The notes below the pieces were generated by a model. That model searched no databases and was not told the DNA's origin. It was given only the letters and a program-made list of their open reading frames with translations. The position numbers were made by a program, and so were the translations under genes. From Dyadobacter chenwenxiniae (GTDB lineage Bacteria > Bacteroidota > Bacteroidia > Cytophagales > Spirosomataceae), in assembly GCF_022869785.1 (NCBI RefSeq), contig NZ_CP094997.1, forward strand, positions 4,650,001 through 4,714,000: DNA of 64,000 nt, read 5' to 3'. Shown here in pieces: positions 10,057 to 16,828 of this stretch. How positions within the stretch are numbered: the first letter of the stretch is position 1; the number at the start of each line of letters is the position of its first letter.

Positions 10057-11628
10057 CTAGCTGGAAATAATCAATTTTTGGCCAGGCTTGATCGCATTTC
10101 CTCTGATCCTGTTTTTCTTTTTTAACTGCCCGATTTCCAGTCCGTAACGTTGCGATATGATCCAAAGCGTATCTCCTTTTTGAACTGTGTGGTAACGCTT
10201 TTTAGTATGTCTGTCGTTTCTAACAATTTCTTTTTTTTCAGCTGCCGGGGCTGAGTTCGACGCAACCCTCGATGAGCGCACCGGCTCCTTAACTTCTTTC
10301 AGAATGACCAGACGCTGGCCCCTTTTGATGTTGTTCCGGCGCAGGTGATTCCATCTTTTCAGATCCGAAACCGAAACCCGATATTTTTTCGAGATAGCAT
10401 TTAAATTCTCTCCTCTTCTAACGGTGTGTGTAGCTCTTTTTGTACGTGTCTTTTGTAAAACTATTTCGTCGCCTTGTGCATCGAGGTCCTCGTCATACTC
10501 CGACGTCGTTTGCTGGCTCACCATTGCGTAAGGAAACGCAGGATTTTTACCCATTGAATCCAGCGTGGCGCTATCCAGCTTCGCTACCAAAACATTCGGT
10601 TGCAAAAGCAGCCTGCGCGTGCAGGAATCCATAATAGAATTTCTGTTGCTAACCAGGTAAGTGTACTGCATACTCGGCACTTTAAGCACGAAATCGCGGG
10701 TCTGATCTGGCAATGAAGTCTTGGTAATCTGTGGGTTCAGCTTCTTAATGTCTTCAAAATCAATGTTGCTGTTTTTGCAGAATGCCAGCAGGTCAATGTA
10801 GCCATTGACATGAATGGTGTCGTTAGGGATCTGAAACTCTGTTTGGGACGGGTAAATGCCATGGTCATTGCCATAGTTCATCATGTAGTTCATGGCCACA
10901 TATTGCGGCACATATGAGCGCGTTTCGCGTGGAAGGACATTATATATGGTCCAGAAAGTGGTTCCGCGCGAGCGGCGCATGGCGCGCTTCACATTACCCG
11001 GGCCCGTGTTGTACGAAGCCAGTGCAAGCTCCCAGTCACCAAAAATATTGTATAGTTGTTTCAGATAACGGCAAGCTGCTTCGGTTGCTTTTACAGGCTC
11101 AAAGCGTTCGTCAATGTATTTATCCTGGTAAAGACCAAATTCACGGCCGGTCGCTGGCATGAATTGCCACAGACCACCCGCTCTTGCATGCGAGATAACT
11201 GTTGGGTTAAGCCCTGACTCGATCATGGACAGGTATTTCAGCTCTGTCGGTAAACCGTGCTTGGCTAGAGTTTTTTCAAAAATGGGGAAGTAGAGCGGCA
11301 TTTTCTCCATCATCGTCTGAGTGAATTCTGCCTTTTTGTAAATAAAATACTCTACAAACTCGTGGGAAGTTTTGTGGTAAGTAAGGGGAATTGATTTTTC
11401 CAGTTTGGCGAAGCGCTCTTTCAAAAGCTCCCCGGAAATAGCCGGTGTGTTGCCAAATTCTTCAACGGCAGGCAGGGCGGGGATCGCCATTTCTTCTGCT
11501 GCTATTATTTTCTCCAGTGTATCCTGCTCGAATGCTAACTTCTCTTGTGGAATAACTGCCATAGCCGGCACGGTTCCTAATCCTACACACACGGCTCCGA
11601 GCCACAATACTTTTTTCGAAATCCTCAT
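10057..11628 (-). CDS. membrane-bound lytic murein transglycosylase D-like, two LysM domains
   Basis: A 523-residue exported peptidoglycan lyase. It has a signal peptide ending near residue 24, an SLT catalytic domain (about 115-230) with the catalytic glutamate in MIESGLNP (Glu137) and the AGGLWQFMPATG and ASYNTGPGNV motifs, then two LysM peptidoglycan-binding domains (about 400-443 and 479-523) joined by a basic linker. Architecture matches MltD. Start ATG is at 11626-11628; the preceding codon is TTG, so a one-residue longer form cannot be excluded. The 296-bp gap upstream to gatA holds the gatA terminator and no gene that I can recognise. Confidence 0.93.
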   Translation of the reverse strand: MRISKKVLWLGAVCVGLGTVPAMAVIPQEKLAFEQDTLEKIIAAEEMAIPALPAVEEFGNTPAISGELLKERFAKLEKSIPLTYHKTSHEFVEYFIYKKAEFTQTMMEKMPLYFPIFEKTLAKHGLPTELKYLSMIESGLNPTVISHARAGGLWQFMPATGREFGLYQDKYIDERFEPVKATEAACRYLKQLYNIFGDWELALASYNTGPGNVKRAMRRSRGTTFWTIYNVLPRETRSYVPQYVAMNYMMNYGNDHGIYPSQTEFQIPNDTIHVNGYIDLLAFCKNSNIDFEDIKKLNPQITKTSLPDQTRDFVLKVPSMQYTYLVSNRNSIMDSCTRRLLLQPNVLVAKLDSATLDSMGKNPAFPYAMVSQQTTSEYDEDLDAQGDEIVLQKTRTKRATHTVRRGENLNAISKKYRVSVSDLKRWNHLRRNNIKRGQRLVILKEVKEPVRSSRVASNSAPAAEKKEIVRNDRHTKKRYHTVQKGDTLWIISQRYGLEIGQLKKKNRIRGNAIKPGQKLIISS

Positions 11629-11631
11629 CAA

Positions 11632-11927
11632 TAAATGTTTTTTGAAGGTTAATCAATTCCCGGTTTTCAATGGCTACTATTTGTAAATGAACTCCTTACA
11701 AATAAAATTTCCTTGTTAAGATTTTCATCGTTCTGAAAATCTGCCTGATGAACTAGAATAATCTCTAATACATTTCACGTTTAACTTACAAAATTTCGCT
11801 TCGGAATAACGCTCAAAAACCGCCTGTCATTCCGGCACGATTATTTACTATGTAACTTGAAGGTAAATACAAACATCGCTTAAAAACGCCTGAAGAAAAA
11901 AAATGCACCCGCATTATCTTCTAATCC
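11632..11927. other. intergenic gap between lytic transglycosylase and gatA
   Basis: A 296-bp AT-rich stretch. Apart from the small gatA terminator near 11900 I see no ORF of note, no clear TAnnTTTG promoter on the minus strand and no repeat. Confidence 0.5.
11896..11915 (-). terminator. short terminator after gatA
   Basis: AATGC (11902-11906), 4-nt loop, GCATT (11911-11915), then eight T on the minus strand (complement of 11896-11903). The stem is only 5 bp, so strength is doubtful. Confidence 0.45.
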
Positions 11928-13385
11928 TCAATGGCTTGTATTAAATATAACGGCCGACTTCTCGTTCAATTCAGTGAGATACTGCGCAAACGCAAGCATT
12001 TTCAATTCACCAAAATAAGGAGCCATTATCTGAATTCCAATAGGCATCCCGTTTTCATCTGATCCGTTAGGCACTGCCACGGCCGGATTTCCCACCACAT
12101 TTGCCTGGACTGTGAAAATATCGGCCAGGTACATTTGCAACGGATCTTCCGTTTTTTCACCGATTGTAAAAGCGGTACTTGGCGTTACCGGTGAAATAAG
12201 GAAGTCGAACTGATCAAAGAACCGGCTTGTTTCCTCTCGCACCAATCTTCTAACGCGCTGCGCTTTGGTATAGTATGCGTCATAATAATTTGCGCTCAGA
12301 ACAAAAGTGCCCAGCAATATCCTTCTCCTCACTTCATCACCAAAGGCTTCCGTTCGCGTCTTCTTGTATAAGCTTTCCAGATCCGTTGCCTCGGCACTTC
12401 TGTGACCGTAACGAACACCGTCGAAGCGGGACAAATTGGAACTGGCCTCAGCTGTAGTCAATATATAATAAGTTGGAAGCAGCGAATCAAGCAACGGAAA
12501 TTCTACCGGCGTTACTTCGTGTCCCTCTGCGCGCAAGCGGTTCAGCACTTCCAAAGTCTGCTGACGAATTTCCGGCGCTATTGCCTCACTTTCAACACTT
12601 TCCCGAATATAACCGATCCTGGCCTTGCCCGACCATTCCAGGTTTTCAGAATATGCCGGTACCTCCTGCACGGAAACAGTGCTGTCGAAATTGTCCGCCC
12701 CAGCCATGATTTCAATGAGCAATGCAGCATCTGCCACACTTTTTGTAATCGGACCAATGCAGTCAAATGAAGACGCATAAGCAATCAGACCATATCGGGA
12801 AACTCGGCCATAAGATGGTTTGACGCCAATAACTCCGCAAAATGCCGCAGGCTGACGCACAGAACCACCTGTATCGCTGCCCAGAGAAGCGTGGCATAAG
12901 CCCGCTTGCACGGCAACCGCAGAACCGCCGGAAGATCCGCCTGGAACTTTGCTGGTGTCCGCTGCATTCAGCACAGGACCGAATGACGAGTTTTCATTGG
13001 ACGAGCCCATCGCGAACTCATCACAATTCTGTCGTCCGATCACAATCGCATCTTCGTCCAGCAATCGCTGGACTGCCGTTGCTGTGTAAGGAGCAATGTA
13101 TGTATTAAGGATTTGACTTCCGGCCTGTAAACCGTGGCCTTTATGAGAAAGCACATCTTTGAGCCCGATAACCATTCCGGCTAACCTTCCGGCAGTTCCG
13201 TTGGCTATTTTTTCATCAACCGCGATGGCCGCTTCCCTGGCTTCGTCAGCATACACTTCAACGAATGCATTCAGGTGTTGATTAGCCTCTATATTCTGCA
13301 AATAATGACTTACTAACTTGACGCATGTCAAATCGCCTCCACGCAAATCTTCCTGAATCTGGGCCAGCGTCAGATACTCTTTCAA
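11928..13385 (-). CDS. gatA: Asp-tRNA(Asn)/Glu-tRNA(Gln) amidotransferase subunit A
   Basis: An amidase-signature enzyme that releases ammonia from glutamine for tRNA-dependent Asn/Gln synthesis with GatB and GatC. The Ser-cisSer-Lys triad is visible: Lys in GLKDVLSHKGHG, cis-Ser in PGGSSGGSA and nucleophile Ser in GSDTGGSVRQPA, with the family's spacing. The frame can be extended to an ATG at 13425-13427, but that ATG lies inside a strong inverted repeat (13419-13450). Family N-termini resemble KEYLTLAQIQ, which follows a TTG at 13383-13385, so I place the start there (485 residues). The longer form, 499 residues to 13427, is the alternative. Confidence 0.93.
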   Translation of the reverse strand: MKEYLTLAQIQEDLRGGDLTCVKLVSHYLQNIEANQHLNAFVEVYADEAREAAIAVDEKIANGTAGRLAGMVIGLKDVLSHKGHGLQAGSQILNTYIAPYTATAVQRLLDEDAIVIGRQNCDEFAMGSSNENSSFGPVLNAADTSKVPGGSSGGSAVAVQAGLCHASLGSDTGGSVRQPAAFCGVIGVKPSYGRVSRYGLIAYASSFDCIGPITKSVADAALLIEIMAGADNFDSTVSVQEVPAYSENLEWSGKARIGYIRESVESEAIAPEIRQQTLEVLNRLRAEGHEVTPVEFPLLDSLLPTYYILTTAEASSNLSRFDGVRYGHRSAEATDLESLYKKTRTEAFGDEVRRRILLGTFVLSANYYDAYYTKAQRVRRLVREETSRFFDQFDFLISPVTPSTAFTIGEKTEDPLQMYLADIFTVQANVVGNPAVAVPNGSDENGMPIGIQIMAPYFGELKMLAFAQYLTELNEKSAVIFNTSH

Positions 13386-13404
13386 TGTAATTTCTTTGTG
13401 GGGT

Positions 13405-13450
13405 TGTAAATAAAGAATCAGAGCCATTAAGTATACCCTTAAAGGCTCTG
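13405..13450 (-). terminator. hairpin terminator between tatA and gatA
   Basis: CAGAGCC (13419-13425) pairs with GGCTCTG (13444-13450), and TTAAG (13427-13431) pairs with CTTAA (13438-13442) inside it, leaving one A/A mismatch and a 6-nt loop. On the minus strand the stem is followed by a T-rich tract (ATTCTTTATTTAC). It lies 25 bp after the tatA stop, so it should end the tatA transcript. Confidence 0.65.
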
Positions 13451-13475
13451 CTATAACTTCGATAAGATGGAAGCG

Positions 13476-13676
13476 CTATTTGGGGTCTTCCATACTTTTT
13501 TCAATATTTTCCTTAACGTCTTTAGTTGCGTTCTTGAACTCATTGATACCTTGCCCCAAACCGCGCATCAACTCAGGAATTTTCTTCGCACCGAAGAATA
13601 GTAAAACGAACAAGGCAACCAAAAAGATCTCTTGTCCACCTAATCCCATAAATGCCAAAACGGTTACTGATTCCAT
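13476..13676 (-). CDS. tatA: Sec-independent protein translocase TatA
   Basis: 66 residues with the TatA/E layout: a short periplasmic N-terminus, one membrane helix (about 14-29, IFLVALFVLLFFGAKK), the FGAKKIPEL hinge, then a charged amphipathic helix (GLGQGINEFKNA) and an acidic/basic tail. TatA forms the size-adapting pore for folded twin-arginine substrates. No tatC is nearby. Confidence 0.95.
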   Translation of the reverse strand: MESVTVLAFMGLGGQEIFLVALFVLLFFGAKKIPELMRGLGQGINEFKNATKDVKENIEKSMEDPK

Positions 13677-13745
13677 ATCTGTTTCTTTTTTAATGTTTAC
13701 AAAAATAAAAATTCTTTTCTACAGAAACTACTAAACGGTTCTGTT

Positions 13746-14177
13746 TTATCCTATGTTAATCGTTTTTTCACTCTTTTCCCACTGGCTGAATTTTGCAATA
13801 TCACCGCCCAATGTCTTAATCAGCCAAGCAATCAATGCGACGTCATCTGCGATGCCAATTACGGGCAGAAAGTCCGGAATCAGGTCAATTGGCGATACAA
13901 AATAAATTAAAACCGCAACAATCGAAATAAGACTTTTCCATGGCAAGCCCTTATATTCTCCGGAAGCGTAAGCCCTCACCATTCGGATCAAGACTTGTAC
14001 ACTGCCGGCCACTTCGGCCAGGCCGCCTTTGAAGCCAACCTGATTCATTTTCCCCATTACATCTTTCGCAAGCTCAAACAGCCGCGCTGAGTTGTGCACA
14101 TAACGGCCAGCCTTTCCGGTTGCCTTCTTAAAAAAAATGGACTTTAATATTCTTGATATCATTGACTCGTTATTCAT
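13746..14177 (-). CDS. DUF1232 (YkvA-like) membrane protein
   Basis: A 143-residue protein with the DUF1232 signature YFVSPIDLIPDFLPVIGIADD followed by VALIAWLIKTL. The membrane segment is around residues 80-120. Function of the family is unknown. Family-like sequence begins near MNNESMISR, so I use ATG 14175-14177 rather than the farther upstream possible start at 14273; an ATG at 14162 is also possible. It is divergent from mdh. Confidence 0.85.
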   Translation of the reverse strand: MNNESMISRILKSIFFKKATGKAGRYVHNSARLFELAKDVMGKMNQVGFKGGLAEVAGSVQVLIRMVRAYASGEYKGLPWKSLISIVAVLIYFVSPIDLIPDFLPVIGIADDVALIAWLIKTLGGDIAKFSQWEKSEKTINIG

Positions 14178-14287
14178 TGTATACAGCAAGAAAAAGTGGT
14201 TTATAATGCCGATATAACTATTAAGATACGCAAAAAATTGCATTTTGGATTGACCCCAAGACTTTTCGGGCAAAAAATCACATTCCG

Positions 14288-14320
14288 CTTGGTTTAAACA
14301 AATTATGTGTCCTACTTTTA
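14288..14320 (+). promoter_or_regulatory. probable promoter of mdh
   Basis: A -33-like CTTG ending at 14291, a 21-nt gap and TACTTTTA (14313-14320) match the Bacteroidota consensus TTTG / TAnnTTTG with one mismatch in each box. It lies 51 bp before the mdh ATG. Confidence 0.45.
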
Positions 14321-14370
14321 GGAGAAAATTTAAAAAGCATTAATTTCTATACAATTAACCATATTTCTTT

Positions 14371-15297
14371 ATGAAGATTACTGTTGTGGGTGCAGGCGCC
14401 GTTGGTGCAACTACTGCCGATAATATTATTCGTCGTGAGTTGGCTGAGGAGGTCGTTTTACTGGATATAAAAGAAGGCGTAAGCGAAGGAAAATCGCTGG
14501 ATATGTACCAGACAGCAGCATTGCTGGGGTTCAATACCAAACCCGTAGGCTCAACCAATGACTATGAAAAAACCAAGGGTTCCGATGTGGTTGTGATCAC
14601 TTCCGGCTTGCCGCGCAAACCGGGTATGACCCGTGAAGAATTGATTGGGATCAACGCAGGAATCGTAAAAGGAGTTACTGAAAATATTCTTAAATATTCG
14701 CCTGACGCCATCATTATCGTTGTTTCCAATCCAATGGATACGATGACTTACCTGGCGTTGAAAGAATCGGGCATAGCGAAAGAAAAACTGATCGGAATGG
14801 GCGGCGCTCTGGATAGTGCCCGTTTCAAAACTTATCTGGCACTTGCTATGAACGCCTCTCCGTTGGATATCCACGGAATGGTGATCGGCGGTCATGGTGA
14901 CACAACCATGATTCCGTTGACGAGGCTGGCGACTTATAATGGTCTTCCTGTGAGCAATTTCCTTTCAACGGACGAACTGGAAAAAGTAGCAGCTGATACA
15001 ATGGTTGGCGGCGCAACTTTGACCAAATTAATCGGAACTTCGGCATGGTATGCCCCCGGTGCGGCAACATTGCTTTTGGTTGAAAGCATCGTGCGCGATC
15101 AGAAACGCATTGTTCCGTGCAGCGTTTATCTGGAAGGTGAGTATGGCCAGAACGATATCTGTATGGGTGTTCCTGTTGTGCTGGGAAGAAAAGGATGGGA
15201 AAAGATCATTCAACTTGAATTAACCGATTCAGAAAAAGCTGCTTTCGAGAAATCAGCAGAGGCCGTAAGATCCATGAACGGCGCATTAAATTTATAA
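14371..15297 (+). CDS. mdh: malate dehydrogenase
   Basis: A 308-residue NAD-dependent enzyme of the LDH-like malate dehydrogenase group (TCA cycle, malate to oxaloacetate). The N-terminal GAGAVGATTAD is the dinucleotide-binding loop, LPRKPGMTREEL is the mobile loop whose first Arg selects malate, VSNPMDTMTYLA and the catalytic-site HGMVIGGHGDTTMIP (His of the Asp/His pair) follow. The dinucleotide loop is followed by an acidic residue (LLDIKEG), consistent with NAD. Monocistronic: a strong terminator follows. Confidence 0.97.
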   Translation: MKITVVGAGAVGATTADNIIRRELAEEVVLLDIKEGVSEGKSLDMYQTAALLGFNTKPVGSTNDYEKTKGSDVVVITSGLPRKPGMTREELIGINAGIVKGVTENILKYSPDAIIIVVSNPMDTMTYLALKESGIAKEKLIGMGGALDSARFKTYLALAMNASPLDIHGMVIGGHGDTTMIPLTRLATYNGLPVSNFLSTDELEKVAADTMVGGATLTKLIGTSAWYAPGAATLLLVESIVRDQKRIVPCSVYLEGEYGQNDICMGVPVVLGRKGWEKIIQLELTDSEKAAFEKSAEAVRSMNGALNL

Positions 15298-15315
15298 TTA
15301 TAATTTTTAACATTT

Positions 15316-15335
15316 CCGTCATCTTAAGATGACGG
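15316..15335. repeat. perfect 20-bp palindrome after mdh
   Basis: CCGTCATC (15316-15323), TTAA, GATGACGG (15328-15335), fully self-complementary. No T run follows on either strand, and a separate full terminator lies 18 bp further on. It may be an operator-like site or an mRNA 3' stabiliser for mdh. Confidence 0.6.
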
Positions 15336-15353
15336 GTAACGGGGTATTTTTGG

Positions 15354-15394
15354 ATGTCATCAATGCGTTTTTTCTGCATTGATGACATTTTTTT
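15354..15394 (+). terminator. strong Rho-independent terminator of mdh
   Basis: A perfect 13-bp stem, ATGTCATCAATGC (15354-15366) with GCATTGATGACAT (15376-15388), 9-nt loop, followed by T6 (15389-15394). Its T run suits plus-strand transcripts only. Confidence 0.88.
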
Positions 15395-15406
15395 ATTTAA
15401 AACACA

Positions 15407-16783
15407 TTAAATCGAAATCTGATATTGCAGCACGAATGTTCCCCGGCGCGTGTAAGCATCGAGTTCATTGGCTACCGCGCTGGCTTGGTAAACCGGGCGG
15501 TTCTCATAGTTGAGTGAGATTTTGCCGGTATGTCCTTTGATAAGCCAGTTTACCCCAACATTATATACATTCAAAGCATCTTGCAAACGCTCATAATCAG
15601 CGCGTTGCAATGATGCATAAGGCATTAATGTACCCTGACTTCCCAGTAATCCGTCCTTAAACTTGTAACCAGCCTGCGCATACACAACGCTCCCCGTTCC
15701 GAACATCGGATAAGCATTGCCGTGCGTAGCGCCCACGCCCGGAATCGCTTGTGTAGTGCCCGTTGCGGGATTCATTGTTCCATTATAACGCAGGTAACCT
15801 TTGCCATAATCCGTACTGAAATAGCCCAGATACGCCGAAACGGCCGTTCCCTTATCTTTATCCAAAGGCATATCCATAAATGCTGCCACAGACCACAGCG
15901 TCATATTATTGTAAATCGTATCCGCATTTTCCCTGCGCCAGGTCGCGTTTTTCTGAGAAATAATGCCCGCTTCGACGTTCAGAACTTTGCGCTTGCCGAG
16001 ATAGGTTCCGGTCATATACCCTGGTGTGGTGTTGTCTTCTGTATCGAAAATGTTGTAAATCATTAAACCCTGAAACTGCTTGTGATTTTTACGTTGTGCA
16101 AAAACTGAATTCAGGCCCGGCGCTGGCGGCACGGCTCCATTGGTTTCAATCGGAAAAGGATCAGCAACATCGATGCGGTAATTTAATTTACCAACCTGAC
16201 CACGGCTGTAAACACTCAATTTCCTTGAAAACTGGTCCGTTTGATCCACTGTTGCTTGTGCGAAAACGGGAACGTCCATTGTCATAATGGTCCCTATGCT
16301 GGGTTGGGAAAAACGCGAAAGACCGTTAACCACGGTTAAACCACCACCAAAACGGATAAAGTTATTTCCCTTCCGCTGCACTTCGTATTCTCCCAAAGCG
16401 TCATGAAAAAAAGCTGCGATTTTGCGGTTACTAGGTGTACCGGCATTGTTATAGGCAGGGAATGCGCTTACCTTATTGAAATTGTTCATGCCAAATTGCG
16501 TGTAGAAGAATATCCGGTCGGTGATCTGGCCAAATAATTGCACGCGGGTCCGGCGTAAGCCAATGTCGAAAGTGCTGGATTTTGGATCGCCCAAAACCGT
16601 AGTTCCGGGGTTGCTTTCGTCGAAACGAAGCCAGGTCTGATTGGTGAAAGTGAATTTCACATAATGTGAGCCGGAATCGTTAAGATTGTAGCGAATATCA
16701 TTTTTCAAATTATCATCGGATGACTTGACTTGCGCCATAGCAACAGAAGATGAAAGCAGGATCAGAGAAAGTACTTTTTTCAT
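15407..16783 (-). CDS. outer-membrane porin-like beta-barrel protein
   Basis: 458 residues with a signal peptide cut after VAMAQ (about residue 18) and no lipobox. The mature part is rich in aromatic/polar alternation (FDIGLRRTRVQLFGQITDRIFFYTQFG, and similar segments) and ends in a typical barrel strand, FVLQYQISI. The early LRRTRVQLFG segment is like the phosphate-selective porin O/P group seen in Bacteroidota. Substrate unknown. It starts 45 bp from the divergent regulator gene at 16829 and converges on mdh. Confidence 0.8.
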   Translation of the reverse strand: MKKVLSLILLSSSVAMAQVKSSDDNLKNDIRYNLNDSGSHYVKFTFTNQTWLRFDESNPGTTVLGDPKSSTFDIGLRRTRVQLFGQITDRIFFYTQFGMNNFNKVSAFPAYNNAGTPSNRKIAAFFHDALGEYEVQRKGNNFIRFGGGLTVVNGLSRFSQPSIGTIMTMDVPVFAQATVDQTDQFSRKLSVYSRGQVGKLNYRIDVADPFPIETNGAVPPAPGLNSVFAQRKNHKQFQGLMIYNIFDTEDNTTPGYMTGTYLGKRKVLNVEAGIISQKNATWRRENADTIYNNMTLWSVAAFMDMPLDKDKGTAVSAYLGYFSTDYGKGYLRYNGTMNPATGTTQAIPGVGATHGNAYPMFGTGSVVYAQAGYKFKDGLLGSQGTLMPYASLQRADYERLQDALNVYNVGVNWLIKGHTGKISLNYENRPVYQASAVANELDAYTRRGTFVLQYQISI

Positions 16784-16828
16784 TTATTGACGTTATAGTT
16801 TTCAATAGCGAACAGCGCGTTAAAATAC

